NCBI GenBank assembly: GCA_964346275.1
Contig: CAYFUR010000012.1
Location: 1-52,690, forward strand
Direction: 5' to 3'
Origin: CAYFUR01 sp964346275
GTDB lineage: Bacteria > Sumerlaeota > Sumerlaeia > SLMS01
DNA: 52,690 nt
This document shows, in pieces, positions 1 to 9,835 of this stretch (its first letter is position 1; each line of letters begins with the position of its first letter). A program made the position numbers and the translations under genes. Under the pieces are notes generated by a model that saw only the letters and a list, made by a program, of their open reading frames with translations, ran no database searches and was not told the DNA's origin.

Positions 1-716
1 TGGCAAAGCGCCTGGAATTCGCGGGGCCAGGCGTTGGCGGAAGCGCTGATGACGCCGGAGCCGCCCAGGCGCATCATGCCGGCCACGAGGTGGTCTTCGC
101 CGCTCAGGACGGTGAATTCATCGCGGAGAGTTCCGTCGATGATCTGCTGGACCTGGTCGAGATCGCCGGAGGCTTCCTTGACGGCCAGGATAGCCGGATG
201 GCGGGCGAGTTCGATGCAGGTTTCCGCCTCGATGTTGGACTTCGTGCGTGTGGGCACGTTGTACATGATGATGCCGGTGTCCTGGCGGGCGGCTTCGTCG
301 GCGACTTTTGTGTAATGGCGCAGGAGGCCCTCCTGGGGCGGGTTGTTGTAATAGCCGGTGACGTGGAGATAGGCATCCACGCGGGCTTCGCGGCCGATGG
401 ACTGCATGAGGTAGATTGCTTCGCGGGTGGAGTTGGATCCCGCGCTTCCGATGACGGTGATGGACCGCCCCTGCTTCTCCGCGGAAATCCGCGCGTGAAC
501 GGAGCCCCGTGTGACCAGTTCGATGTGTTCCGAGTGGGAGAGCGTCGCGCTTTGGCCCGTCGTGCCGGCGATGACGATCCCTGGACATCCAGCGTCGATG
601 ACCTCCTCGATTTTCTGGAAGAAGCGTTCGAAATCGATGAGGTATTCGCCGAAGACTTCTTTCATCGGGGTGATGAGGGCGACGTAGCATCCTTTGAGGT
701 CGTGAGCGGAAAGCAT
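1..716 (-). CDS. dapA: 4-hydroxy-tetrahydrodipicolinate synthase, cut by the window edge
   Basis: Condenses pyruvate with aspartate semialdehyde in the lysine/diaminopimelate pathway (cytoplasmic). The frame is read on the minus strand from an ATG at 716 and stays open to base 1, giving about 238 residues of a family usually near 290-295, so only the C-terminus is missing. Family motifs seen in order: GTTGQSATL (substrate loop, normally GTTGES), GYYNNPPQEG, YNVPTRT, and VKEASGD, whose Lys is the Schiff-base residue. An AGGA lies about 14 bases before the ATG. The next gene upstream, gltB, runs the other way, so the two promoters are divergent. The related lyases NanA and KdgD share the fold, but the GTTG/YNVP.RT pattern fits DapA best. 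Confidence 0.88.
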   Translation of the reverse strand, partial: MLSAHDLKGCYVALITPMKEVFGEYLIDFERFFQKIEEVIDAGCPGIVIAGTTGQSATLSHSEHIELVTRGSVHARISAEKQGRSITVIGSAGSNSTREAIYLMQSIGREARVDAYLHVTGYYNNPPQEGLLRHYTKVADEAARQDTGIIMYNVPTRTKSNIEAETCIELARHPAILAVKEASGDLDQVQQIIDGTLRDEFTVLSGEDHLVAGMMRLGGSGVISASANAWPREFQALC

Positions 717-1367
717 AATTGAGTGGTCCTGAGAAGATTTTCCGGGATCCTTTGAGGAGGCGGAAGTGTTGAGAGGGCCGGTGGAATCGGTCAAGGATGG
801 ATGGGCCGTAACCGCTTACAAGATGAATGGGATTTGAGTAAAAGATGAGGGAAAGGAGCCACAGCCCTCGGTCATGAATCCCGGTGATCTTTGACCGACA
901 GGGCCTTCTGTCAGGATGCGCATAAGGCCATGGCTCTTTCCACTCTGACCGAGTGAATGATGCGCTTAACCGCCCGGGAGAGATTCTGATCAAGAGAGGA
1001 GGCAAGAAATGCTCTCAGGAGTCTCCCGCACGGGGGACAATGCGAGGAGTCCTGCGATGGAGATTTGATACAAGGCTGAAAGTATTGAATTTAGTCCAGT
1101 TTTCCCGGTTCGGCATTTATTTAGCGGATTCAGACGAGGGTGGAGTGAGGCCGAGGATTCCGGCCAGTTTCCTATCTGGCCCATTCGATTTTTCAGGGAA
1201 TTGACGCGCCTCTTCGCGAGTCTTTCCTGGACAATCCTTTGCAGAGCACTTCGGAAAATCCCTTGTTTTGCGCGAAGGGTTTCTCTAATTTCATCGGGCT
1301 CGCAGCCCTGCGGAAGTTTTCCCGGCTGCCCACGTCCTCGAAAAAAATCCTAATCGACGGAAGGCAT
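717..1367. other. Long divergent intergenic region / gltB leader
   Basis: About 650 bases lie between the divergent dapA and gltB starts. The gltB reading frame runs open back to 1239, but no ribosome-binding site supports those earlier starts. A 19-codon frame at 1009-1068 has a strong AGAGGAGG site and could be a leader peptide, or nothing. Small stems are visible near the gene: GGGCT-cgc-AGCCC at 1296-1308 and CCCTT/AAGGG at 1260-1279. The segment GCGGAAGT just after the first stem loosely recalls glutamine-sensing leader RNAs, but I cannot fold it convincingly. No tRNA or clear promoter was identified. Confidence 0.4.
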
Positions 1368-4300
1368 ATGAAGAAATCTGACTTGTTGAGAACAAGCGCC
1401 CCGAAGGCTGAGGGGCTATATGATCCGAGCTTCGAACACGATGCATGCGGCGTTGGTTTCGTCTGCCAGATTAACGGCCAGGGAAGCCATGAGGTGATCG
1501 AGCATGGCCTGGAAGTTTTACGCAACCTGGATCACCGCGGCGCCCGCGGCTGCGACCCCTGCACGGGCGATGGAGCAGGAATCCTGGTTTCCATGCCGGA
1601 TAAATTCCTCCGCCGCGAGATGGCGAAACAGAACGTGCATCTTCCTCCGGTGGGGAATTATGCGGCGTCCACGATCTTTTTGCCACCAAACGACAAGCAT
1701 CGCCTGCAGCACGAGATTCTCCTGGAGAAGATCGTCTCCGACTTTGATGTGGAGATTCTTGGCTGGCGCGACGTGCCCGTGAATAGCGACTGCCTTGGCA
1801 CGATCAGCTGCGCTTGCGAGCCGCGGATCCGCCAGATCTTCATGGGGATGCGCCCTTCCTTCTTTAACAAGAATGATTTCGAGCGCCGCCTTTACCTGAT
1901 TCGCCAGCGCTACGAAAACCTGGCCGAGTCGCTTGATTTGCAAGGCAACGATTATTCCTACATCACCGCTCTCTCCACAAACCGCATGGTCTATAAGGGG
2001 ATGCTGACGACGGACCAGTTGTATGAGTATTTTCCGGACTTGCAGGATCCAGATTTCGAGAGCCACCTGGCACTGGTCCACTCGCGTTTTTCGACAAACA
2101 CCTTTCCCTCCTGGGCGCTGGCGCATCCGTATCGCTACCTCGCTCATAATGGCGAGATCAATACGCTGCGCGGAAACCGCAACTGGATGCGCGCGCGAGC
2201 GGGGGGCCTGCGGTCGAAGGTCTTTGGCGATGAATTGAACAAGATGTTTCCGATTTTCTCGGAATCGCAGAGTGATTCGGCGACCTTCGACAGCGCTCTG
2301 CAGTTCCTGGTGGTGAACGGCCGTCCCTTGCACCACGCCGTGCTGATGCTGATCCCCGAGGCATGGGAAAATCATGAGCAGATGGATGAAGACCTGAAGG
2401 CCTTTTACGAGTATCACGCCTGCCTGATGGAGCCGTGGGACGGCCCGGCGGCGGTGGCTTTCAGTGATGGGACGAGCATCGGTGCGGTGCTCGACCGCAA
2501 CGGGCTGCGCCCGGCGCGTTACGTGGAAACGACGGATGGCCTTGTGGTCATGGCGTCGGAGGTTGGCGCCCTGCGTATCGAGCCGGAACGGGTGAAGCGC
2601 AAGTGGCGCCTGCAGCCGGGCAAGATCTTCCTGGTCGACACGAAGGCCGGGCGGATCGTGGACGATGAAGAAATCAAGCGGGCGTTGATCAACCAGCGGC
2701 CCTGGAAGCGGTGGTTGGAAGAGAATACAATGACGCTGGAGGACCTGCCGCCGCAGAAGACGGCCGCGGCGCCGACGGCGGAGCAGCTTTTGTCGTTACA
2801 GCATGCGTTTGGCTATACGCGCGAGGATGTTCGCCTGCTGGTGACGCCGATGGCGCTCCAGGCGAAAGAGGCGATTGGCTCCATGGGCAATGATGCGCCG
2901 CTGGCGTGCCTTTCCGACCAGTCGCAATTGCTCTACAATTATTTCAAGCAGCTTTTCGCGCAGGTGACGAATCCGCCGCTGGATGCGATCCGCGAGGAGC
3001 TGGTGACGTCACTGTATAGCTATCTGGGTTCGGAGGGGAACCTGCTGGATGAAGTTTCGGAGAATTGCCAGATGTTGCGGCTTGATTGCCCGGTTCTGAA
3101 CAACGATGAGCTGGAGCGCGTGCGCAACAACAAGGTGCCCCACTTGCAGACGCGAACGATTTCGATTCTCTTTTCCGCCGACAGGGGGGCAGAGGGGTTG
3201 AAAGAGGGCCTGGACCGGGTACGCGAGGAAGCGGTGAAAGCCGTCGATCAGGGGATGAGCAACATCATCCTGTCCGATCGGGGCGTAAATCGCGAAAACG
3301 TGGCGATTCCGAGCCTGCTGGCCTGCGGCGCGGTGCACCACCACCTGATTCGCCAGGGAACGCGCTCGAAGGTTTCCGTCGTCATGGAATCGGGCGAGGC
3401 GCGAGAAGTACATCACTTCTGCCTGCTTGTGGGCTACGGTGCGAGCGCGGTGAACCCCTACCTCGCGTTCGAGACCATTGCGGATCTGTATAGCCAGGGG
3501 ACGTTTGAGACGGACAAGACCCTGGAAGAGCTGCAGCGCAACTACATCACCGCAGTGAACAAGGGCATCCTGAAGGTGGCTTCAAAGATGGGCATTTCCA
3601 CGGTGCAGAGCTACCGCGGGGCCCAGATTTTCGAGGCGATCGGCCTGAGCAGGGCGCTGGTGGATGAATTCTTTACCAATACGACCTCGCGTATAGACGG
3701 TGTCGGCCTTGATGTGATCGGTGAAGAGTGCCTGATGCGCCACCGGCGCGCTTACCCGCCGGTTAATGTTCAGGTGCCGGTGCTGGACAGCGGCGGCACC
3801 TATCAGTGGCGCCAGGACGGCGAGTTCCACTCGTGGAACCCGGACACGATCGCGAATCTCCAGCACTCTTCGCGTACGAAGAGTTACGAGCTTTACCAGG
3901 AGTTCGCCAAGTCGGTGAACGACGAGAATAAGCATCTCGCGACGTTGCGCGGCTTGATGAAGTTCAAGAAGCGTTCAAAGCCGATTCCCCTGGAAGAAGT
4001 GGAGCCGGCGAAGGAAATCGTGAAGCGTTTTTGCACGGGCGCGATGTCGCTCGGGGCGATCAGCCCGGAGGCGCATGAGAACCTCGCCAAGGCGATGAAT
4101 TTCCTCGGCGGCAAGTCGAACAGTGGCGAGGGCGGCGAGGATCCCAAGCGGTTCGTGGATGAACGGCGGAGCGCGATCAAGCAGGTGGCTTCGGGCCGAT
4201 TCGGCGTCACGGCGGAGTACCTGGCCAATGCTGACGAGATCCAGATCAAGATGGCCCAGGGCGCGAAGCCCGGCGAAGGGGGCCAGTTGCCCGGGCACAA

Positions 4301-5909
4301 GGTGAATCAGATGATCGCCAAGGTGCGCTATTCGACGCCGGGTGTGGGTCTGATTTCTCCGCCGCCGCACCATGACATTTACTCGATTGAGGATCTGGCC
4401 CAGCTGATTCACGACTTGAAGAATGCGAATCCCCGGGCGAGGATTTCGGTGAAGCTGGTTTCCGAAGTTGGTGTCGGCACAGTCGCGGCGGGTGTTTCCA
4501 AAGCGAAGGCGGACCATATTCTGATCAGCGGCGATGGCGGCGGAACCGGCGCCTCGCCTCTGACGTCGATCAAGCACGCGGGCATTCCCTGGGAGCTTGG
4601 CCTGGCGGAGACCCAGCAGATCCTCGTGATGAACGACCTGCGTTCCCGCGTGGCGATCCAGGTGGACGGCCAGATGAAGACGGGCCGCGACGTGGCTATC
4701 GGGGCGCTGCTCGGCGGAGAAGAATTTGGTTTCTCCACGGCGCCGCTGATTGCGACCGGCTGTATCATGATGCGCGTCTGCCATCTGAACACATGTCCGG
4801 TGGGCGTCGCGACCCAGGACGAAACGCTGCGCAAGAAGTTCAAAGGCACGCCGGATCACGTGATTAACTACTTCTTCTTCGTGGCGGAAGAGCTGCGCGA
4901 GATCATGGCTGAAATAGGCTTGCGCAAGGTGGACGACATGATCGGCCGGACGGATTTGCTGGAGTTCGCGCCCTCGATGAAGCACTGGAAAGCGAATGGC
5001 CTGGACTTCTCGGCGATCCTGCATCGTCCGAAGGTGGCGAAGTCGGTGCATCCCCGGTGCACCATGAAGCAGGATCACGGGCTGGACCGGGCGTTGGATA
5101 ACAAATTGCTCCAGCTTGCCAAGCCGGCGCTGGAAAACAAGCGGCCGGTGGAAGACCGGATTGCGATCTACAACACGAACCGCACGGTCGGCACGATCCT
5201 GTCGGGTGAAATCGCCAAGCGATACGGGAATGAAGGACTGCCGGAGGATACGATTCAGTTCACCTTTGACGGCAGCGCCGGCCAGAGCTTCGGCGCCTTC
5301 CTCTCGCGCGGCGTCACGTTCCGGCTGATCGGCGATTCGAATGATTACCTCGGCAAGGGCCTTTCCGGCGGCAGGATTATCGTTCATCCGCCAGAGAAAA
5401 GCCGCTTCGAAGCGGAGAAAAACATCATCGCGGGCAACGTGATTTGCTACGGCGCGACATCCGGTGAAGTTTATTTGCGCGGGGTCGTGGGCGAGCGTTT
5501 CTGCGTCCGAAACAGCGGCGTTCACGCTGTTGTGGAAGGAACGGGAGATCACGGCTGCGAATACATGACCGGCGGGCGCGTTGTCGTCATCGGTCCAACC
5601 GGCCGGAACTTCGCGGCTGGCATGAGTGGTGGTATCGCTTACATACACGACCCGAACGATCATTTCCCCGAGTTGTGCAACATGGGAATGGTGGACCTGG
5701 AAACGCCGGACCATGGCGAGGACGAGGACACGATCCGGCGGATGCTGGAAAACCATGTGCGCTATACGGGGAGCCCGGTGGCGGAAGGCTTGCTGAAGAA
5801 CTGGAAAGAATCCTTCAGCCATTTTATTAAGGTGATGCCGCGGGATTACCGCCGGGTGCTGGACGAAATGGCAAAGCAGGCGAAGCAGGCGGAAGGTGCC
5901 ATCAGCTAA
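1368..5909 (+). CDS. gltB: Glutamate synthase (NADPH) large subunit
   Basis: Makes two glutamates from glutamine and 2-oxoglutarate, and forms the GOGAT complex with GltD. The ATG at 1368 is chosen because GGAAGG lies six bases before it; it gives 1513 residues, normal for the family. Cys27 in DACGVGF is the N-terminal nucleophile exposed after propeptide removal, so the propeptide is 26 residues. Order of domains: type-II glutaminase (about 27-440), central domain, FMN/2-oxoglutarate synthase barrel (from about 860), the 3Fe-4S cysteines in CIMMRVCHLNTCPVG (near 1130), and the C-terminal GXGXG helix domain (about 1290-1480). gltD follows 102 bases downstream on the same strand. The long open frames on the other strand inside this gene are shadows. 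Confidence 0.96.
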   Translation: MKKSDLLRTSAPKAEGLYDPSFEHDACGVGFVCQINGQGSHEVIEHGLEVLRNLDHRGARGCDPCTGDGAGILVSMPDKFLRREMAKQNVHLPPVGNYAASTIFLPPNDKHRLQHEILLEKIVSDFDVEILGWRDVPVNSDCLGTISCACEPRIRQIFMGMRPSFFNKNDFERRLYLIRQRYENLAESLDLQGNDYSYITALSTNRMVYKGMLTTDQLYEYFPDLQDPDFESHLALVHSRFSTNTFPSWALAHPYRYLAHNGEINTLRGNRNWMRARAGGLRSKVFGDELNKMFPIFSESQSDSATFDSALQFLVVNGRPLHHAVLMLIPEAWENHEQMDEDLKAFYEYHACLMEPWDGPAAVAFSDGTSIGAVLDRNGLRPARYVETTDGLVVMASEVGALRIEPERVKRKWRLQPGKIFLVDTKAGRIVDDEEIKRALINQRPWKRWLEENTMTLEDLPPQKTAAAPTAEQLLSLQHAFGYTREDVRLLVTPMALQAKEAIGSMGNDAPLACLSDQSQLLYNYFKQLFAQVTNPPLDAIREELVTSLYSYLGSEGNLLDEVSENCQMLRLDCPVLNNDELERVRNNKVPHLQTRTISILFSADRGAEGLKEGLDRVREEAVKAVDQGMSNIILSDRGVNRENVAIPSLLACGAVHHHLIRQGTRSKVSVVMESGEAREVHHFCLLVGYGASAVNPYLAFETIADLYSQGTFETDKTLEELQRNYITAVNKGILKVASKMGISTVQSYRGAQIFEAIGLSRALVDEFFTNTTSRIDGVGLDVIGEECLMRHRRAYPPVNVQVPVLDSGGTYQWRQDGEFHSWNPDTIANLQHSSRTKSYELYQEFAKSVNDENKHLATLRGLMKFKKRSKPIPLEEVEPAKEIVKRFCTGAMSLGAISPEAHENLAKAMNFLGGKSNSGEGGEDPKRFVDERRSAIKQVASGRFGVTAEYLANADEIQIKMAQGAKPGEGGQLPGHKVNQMIAKVRYSTPGVGLISPPPHHDIYSIEDLAQLIHDLKNANPRARISVKLVSEVGVGTVAAGVSKAKADHILISGDGGGTGASPLTSIKHAGIPWELGLAETQQILVMNDLRSRVAIQVDGQMKTGRDVAIGALLGGEEFGFSTAPLIATGCIMMRVCHLNTCPVGVATQDETLRKKFKGTPDHVINYFFFVAEELREIMAEIGLRKVDDMIGRTDLLEFAPSMKHWKANGLDFSAILHRPKVAKSVHPRCTMKQDHGLDRALDNKLLQLAKPALENKRPVEDRIAIYNTNRTVGTILSGEIAKRYGNEGLPEDTIQFTFDGSAGQSFGAFLSRGVTFRLIGDSNDYLGKGLSGGRIIVHPPEKSRFEAEKNIIAGNVICYGATSGEVYLRGVVGERFCVRNSGVHAVVEGTGDHGCEYMTGGRVVVIGPTGRNFAAGMSGGIAYIHDPNDHFPELCNMGMVDLETPDHGEDEDTIRRMLENHVRYTGSPVAEGLLKNWKESFSHFIKVMPRDYRRVLDEMAKQAKQAEGAIS

Positions 5910-5918
5910 GCCTGGAAC

Positions 5919-5945
5919 GCGGCGGGATGGCTTTTCTTCCGCCGC
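5919..5945 (+). other. Stem-loop between gltB and gltD
   Basis: A seven-pair GC stem (GCGGCGG with CCGCCGC) closes a loop of about 13 bases just after the gltB stop. No T-run follows, so it is not a standard terminator. It could set the gltB/gltD ratio through mRNA processing or partial termination; that role is inference. Confidence 0.4.
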
Positions 5946-6011
5946 TCTGCCAGAAGGATGAAACGGAACCGATAACCTCTCTCCAAGACATCATACAGGA
6001 GCAGGAGCCGT

Positions 6012-7451
6012 ATGGGCAAGCCAACTGGCTTTATGGAAATCGAGCGGGAGTTACCCGCGAAGCGCCCCGTCGAGGAGCGCGTGAATGACTGGAAGGAAAT
6101 CTACCTGGATTTTCCCGTGGAGAAGCAGCAGGCCCAAGGGGCCCGCTGCATGGATTGCGGGATTCCGTTTTGCAACCAGGGATGCCCCCTCGGGAATCTG
6201 ATTCCCGACTGGAACGATCTTGTCTATCACGGGCGTTTCCGCGAGGCGTTGGATTCGCTGCACAAGACGAATAATTTCCCCGAGTTTACGGGGCGGATCT
6301 GCCCCGCGCCATGCGAGGGGTCCTGTGTGCTGGGAATTAACGAGGACCCGGTTTCGATCAAGCTGATCGAAGTGAGTATCATCGACCGGGGCTTTCGGGA
6401 AGGCTGGATCAAGCCTGAGCCACCGCCCATTCGGACGGATAAGAAAATCGCCGTGATCGGCTCCGGTCCCGCCGGTCTTGCGGCGGCGGCACAGCTGAAC
6501 AAAGCCGGGCATTACGTGACGGTCTACGAGCGTGCCCAGCGCATCGGCGGGTTGCTGACGTTTGGTATTCCTGATTTCAAGCTTGAGAAACACGTCGTGG
6601 AACGGCGCATCCGGCTGCTGGAAGACGAGGGCATCATCTTTAAGCCGGGAGTGAATATCGGCATTGATGTGACCATGGACCAGCTTCGCGATGATTACGA
6701 GGCGCTGGTGCTTGCCTGCGGATCGACAAAGCCGCGCGATTTGCCTGCTCCGGGGCGGGATCTCGATGGGATTTATTTCGCCATGGATTTCCTGACGGCG
6801 CAGAACGAGGTGAATTACGGCGATCTCCAGGAAGCGCGGCCGTATATCAACGTCGAAGGCAAGAACGTGATCATCATCGGCGGCGGCGACACGGGTGCGG
6901 ATTGCCTGGGGACGTCTCACCGCCAGGGTGCCAAATCGGTGACACAGTTCGAAATTATGAATGAGCCGCCGAAAGAGCGCTCGGTGCAAAATCCGTGGCC
7001 CCAATGGCCCATGGTTTTGCGCAAGTCGCCGGCCCACGAGGAAGGGGGCGAGCGCGAGTGGTGCATCAGCACCAAGGAGTTTGTGGGCGAGAACGGCAAG
7101 CTGACGAAACTGAAGACCGCAAAGGTCGAGTGGGTGCCAGGAGAAAACGGCCGCATGTCTCCGCGTGAAGTTCCGGATACCGAAAAAGAATGGGATGCGG
7201 ATGTGGTGCTGCTGGCGATGGGCTTTGTGCATCCCGAGAAGCCGGGCCCGATCGAGCAGCTCGGTGTGGATGTGGACGGGCGCGGAAACGTGACGTCTGA
7301 CGAAAACTATATGACGAGCGAGGAAGGCGTCTTTGTCGCGGGCGATATGCGCCGGGGCCAGAGCCTGGTGGTCTGGGCCATTACCGAGGGCCGCAAGGCT
7401 GCCCGCGGCGTGGATCAATGGCTGATGGGTACGAGCGATTTGCCCGGATAA
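6012..7451 (+). CDS. gltD: Glutamate synthase small subunit
   Basis: FAD-dependent, NAD(P)H-oxidising subunit that feeds electrons through iron-sulfur clusters to GltB. 479 residues, typical length. The N-terminal cysteine set is complete: Cys46, 49, 54 and 58 (RCMDCGIPFCNQGC) and Cys97, 101 and 105 (CPAPCEGSC). The FAD site GSGPAG is at about 150-155 and the NADPH site IIGGGDTGADC lies in the second half. CAGGAGC sits about ten bases before the ATG. It is the second gene of the gltB-gltD unit and is closed by a strong terminator. Related flavoproteins such as PreT share the fold, but adjacency to gltB settles the call. Confidence 0.96.
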   Translation: MGKPTGFMEIERELPAKRPVEERVNDWKEIYLDFPVEKQQAQGARCMDCGIPFCNQGCPLGNLIPDWNDLVYHGRFREALDSLHKTNNFPEFTGRICPAPCEGSCVLGINEDPVSIKLIEVSIIDRGFREGWIKPEPPPIRTDKKIAVIGSGPAGLAAAAQLNKAGHYVTVYERAQRIGGLLTFGIPDFKLEKHVVERRIRLLEDEGIIFKPGVNIGIDVTMDQLRDDYEALVLACGSTKPRDLPAPGRDLDGIYFAMDFLTAQNEVNYGDLQEARPYINVEGKNVIIIGGGDTGADCLGTSHRQGAKSVTQFEIMNEPPKERSVQNPWPQWPMVLRKSPAHEEGGEREWCISTKEFVGENGKLTKLKTAKVEWVPGENGRMSPREVPDTEKEWDADVVLLAMGFVHPEKPGPIEQLGVDVDGRGNVTSDENYMTSEEGVFVAGDMRRGQSLVVWAITEGRKAARGVDQWLMGTSDLPG

Positions 7452-7478
7452 GCGGATGGCCTGTTACGCTGATCGAAG

Positions 7479-7515
7479 AAGCCCCGGGGACGCGTTTCCT
7501 CGGGGTTTCTTTTTG
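7479..7515 (+). terminator. Rho-independent terminator after gltD
   Basis: AAGCCCCGGGG pairs with CCTCGGGGTTT (one G-U pair) around an eight-base loop, and the 3' side runs into TTTCTTTTT. It lies between the convergent gltD and dprA, so it may also slow minus-strand transcription. Confidence 0.85.
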
Positions 7516-7525
7516 AGGTTGGAGG

Positions 7526-8689
7526 TTAGAGCTTGGGTGCATAGATGCGTCCGGGTTGTTGTTGAATGCGGCCGGTCATTTCGAGGGTAAGGAGGGCGGT
7601 GGAGAGGTCTCCGACGGTCATTTCGCCGGGGACAAAGCGGGCGATGAGGTCGTCGTGGCTGACCGGGTGGTGTTCTATTTCGTGAAGGAGGAGTTTTTGA
7701 TTCTTGTCCGGAGAGGGATGGTTTTCCCGGCGCTCTGGGAAATCTTCGGCTTGGCGGGGCTGCGGCTGGAACTCAGCCCGGCGCTGGCTGAGCCGGTCCA
7801 TTTCATCGCGGAGTGTGATTTCCAGATCGGCGAGGATGTCGTCGGCGCTGGTGCACACGGCGGCGCCGTCGCGGAGCAAGGCGTTGCTGCCTCGGCTGTT
7901 GCGCCGCGTAATGTCTCCGGGGACCGCATAGACCTGGCGTCCTTCTTCTCCGGCGGCGCGGGCGGTGACGAGGGCGCCGCTTTTCTCGGAGGCTTCCACG
8001 ATGATGATGGCTTGAGAGAGGCCGGCGAGGACTTCGTTGCGCGCGGGAAAGTGATGGCGCAGGGGTTTGGCGCCGGGGGGAAAGATGGAGATGAGGGCGC
8101 CTGCTTCGCCGTGGGCGATTCTTTCCCGGATCGGACGATTGCCGGCGGGATAGTCGACATCGAGCCCGCAAGCGAGAACGCCGATGGTCCGCCCTCCGGC
8201 CTGAAGGGCGGCTTTGTGCGCGGCGGTGTCTATACCGAGGGCGGCGCCGCTGACAATGGTGAGGGTGGGGGCAAAATCCTGGGCGAGGCGGCGCGTGACT
8301 TCCAACCCATAGGGGGTGGCCATGCGCGGGCCAACGATGCCCACGGAAAGGGCGTCGAAATCTTTCAGCCTGCCACGGATGAAAATGGCGGGCGGGGGAA
8401 CTCGCATCTTGAACAGATTGGCGGGGAATTCTGGCGAACTGGCGGGGAGAAGGGCGATCTGGTGGCGCTCGATGGCGCTGATTTGACGGTCGATTTCCGC
8501 GAGGGAGGGTTGCTGTCGAAGGCGGGCGATCTGGCGGCCGTTTAATTGAAAGCGCCGCATGAGCTCGGAATTCTCTGCTTCCAGAAGATCGAGCGGATGC
8601 GGCGCTTTGCTTTGCAGTTGGAAGAGCGTGGCACGGTCGAGCGCGCAGCCAATCCAACGGAGCCAGGCGGCAAGCTCTTTCCGTTCCAC
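7526..8689 (-). CDS. dprA: DNA-processing protein DprA
   Basis: Binds incoming single-stranded DNA and loads RecA during natural transformation (cytoplasm). 387 residues. The Rossmann-like DprA core (about 90-300) shows VSGAALGIDTAAHKAAL, FPARNEVLAGLSQAIIIVEA and SGALVTARAAGEEGR. The family usually has RNR where this protein has RNE. A C-terminal winged-helix domain (about 325-387) is present, as in many but not all DprA. It starts 17 bases after the stop of the upstream membrane-protein gene, so the two are probably co-transcribed. Other competence functions nearby (GspE/GspF-type machinery) are compatible with DNA uptake, but no comEA or comEC is in the window. Confidence 0.93.
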   Translation of the reverse strand: MERKELAAWLRWIGCALDRATLFQLQSKAPHPLDLLEAENSELMRRFQLNGRQIARLRQQPSLAEIDRQISAIERHQIALLPASSPEFPANLFKMRVPPPAIFIRGRLKDFDALSVGIVGPRMATPYGLEVTRRLAQDFAPTLTIVSGAALGIDTAAHKAALQAGGRTIGVLACGLDVDYPAGNRPIRERIAHGEAGALISIFPPGAKPLRHHFPARNEVLAGLSQAIIIVEASEKSGALVTARAAGEEGRQVYAVPGDITRRNSRGSNALLRDGAAVCTSADDILADLEITLRDEMDRLSQRRAEFQPQPRQAEDFPERRENHPSPDKNQKLLLHEIEHHPVSHDDLIARFVPGEMTVGDLSTALLTLEMTGRIQQQPGRIYAPKL

Positions 8690-8706
8690 GACGTCTCTAC
8701 CCCGCC

Positions 8707-9732
8707 TTAATTCGGTGCTACCTTGCCCACGACATCTTGCTCGATGTTTTCCGTCAGGCTTGTGGAACTGCTTTGAAGAATGAGCAGGACGTTGGCTTTG
8801 CGATAGACGTTATATTCGCTGGGAATCTGGGATGCGGTGGCGAGGATGTCGAACTCCTGGGCTCCATCGTCTTTGTGTTTGAAGTAATAGATGAAGAGGA
8901 AGGCGCTTTCGCGGTCTCGCGAGGTGCGATAGTTGTAGAGATCGAAGTCGTCCGCGTTGTTGAGGATATCCGCAGCGTTGGTGTCCCTAAGGCCCATGTT
9001 GTTGACGAGGAGGGAAGTGGATTCTTCCTTGCCGCGATCGGTGGGGTTTCGCTCGACGGCAGCGACGTTCTGGATATCGGCGTCGCGGGTGGGGAGTGCG
9101 TCGCGGAACTCGGCGATATCAAAATAGGGCATGGTGAAGCCAATACCGCGCATGAAGCCGAGGTAGGATTTTGTGACAGGTTCGATCTGGTTGATGTCGC
9201 GGATTTTGTCGTCGATGCCGAAAGCAATGAGTCCCCAGATGGCGCCTACGACAAGGAGAACAAAGACAAAGAATTTGAAATAGAAAGACCGGAGGATCCA
9301 CTTGATATAGAGGATCGTTTTCTCCTGGGCCTTTTTCATGTTGTAGGCGAATTCGTTGATTTCGGCGAGCCGCTCGCGTTCTTCGTTAAGAGCGGTGATG
9401 GTTTCATTAATCAGGAGAAAGCATTCGTGCCATTCGATTTCGAGTTTCTTGCGTTCGGCTTCGCTGAGCTTTCCAAGAAGCTTGAGGGTGATGGCGCGGT
9501 TTACGATTTCGATCATGTTCTGGCCCGTCTTGCGGTCATGCTTCAGGGAATCCATGAAGGAATCGTGGAGCATGGCGATTCGGGCTTTATTGTTGAGGAA
9601 CTGCTGTTCAAGCTGGGAAGTCACGTTCCGGGGGGGCTTCATGGCTCGATTGGCGAGGTCCATGAAATGGCGCCAGGACTCGCGCAGTTCTTCACAATCG
9701 GCGGTGCGTCGTTCCAGGTCTTGATCGATCAT
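8707..9732 (-). CDS. Single-pass membrane protein of unknown function
   Basis: 341 residues, not recognised. The first ~145 residues are highly charged and mostly helical (many Glu, Lys and Arg; coiled-coil-like stretches). One membrane span follows at about 148-173 (FYFKFFVFVLLVVGAIWGLI), then a ~165-residue domain on the other side of the membrane with an alternating polar/hydrophobic pattern. There is no signal peptide, so the N-terminal helical part is likely cytoplasmic. It lies directly upstream of dprA (17-base gap), and a terminator separates it from gspF. Co-transcription with dprA is inferred; no function is proposed. Confidence 0.75.
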   Translation of the reverse strand: MIDQDLERRTADCEELRESWRHFMDLANRAMKPPRNVTSQLEQQFLNNKARIAMLHDSFMDSLKHDRKTGQNMIEIVNRAITLKLLGKLSEAERKKLEIEWHECFLLINETITALNEERERLAEINEFAYNMKKAQEKTILYIKWILRSFYFKFFVFVLLVVGAIWGLIAFGIDDKIRDINQIEPVTKSYLGFMRGIGFTMPYFDIAEFRDALPTRDADIQNVAAVERNPTDRGKEESTSLLVNNMGLRDTNAADILNNADDFDLYNYRTSRDRESAFLFIYYFKHKDDGAQEFDILATASQIPSEYNVYRKANVLLILQSSSTSLTENIEQDVVGKVAPN

Positions 9733-9770
9733 CGTTCAGGAGACTCTGTGTGAGAGGGTTGCGACTGGGC

Positions 9771-9815
9771 AAAAAAAGGCCCGAACCACGAGAAGGATAC
9801 TCAGCGCGGTTCGGG
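9771..9815 (-). terminator. Rho-independent terminator after gspF
   Basis: On the minus strand CCCGAACC and GGTTCGGG form an eight-pair stem with a loop of about 20 bases, followed by GCC and seven Ts. It ends the gspE-gspF transcript before the membrane protein/dprA pair. Confidence 0.85.
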
Positions 9816-9835
9816 ACCCAAGGGATTTTTTCGAT

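Noticed and set aside
118..1005. Minus-strand frame spanning dapA and the leader
   Set aside because: Out of frame with dapA, whose motifs are unmistakable.
3975..5822. 615-codon open frame on the minus strand inside gltB
   Set aside because: It lies fully opposite a clear glutamate synthase; the His/Arg/Gln-rich product has no domain and reflects GC-rich codon use.
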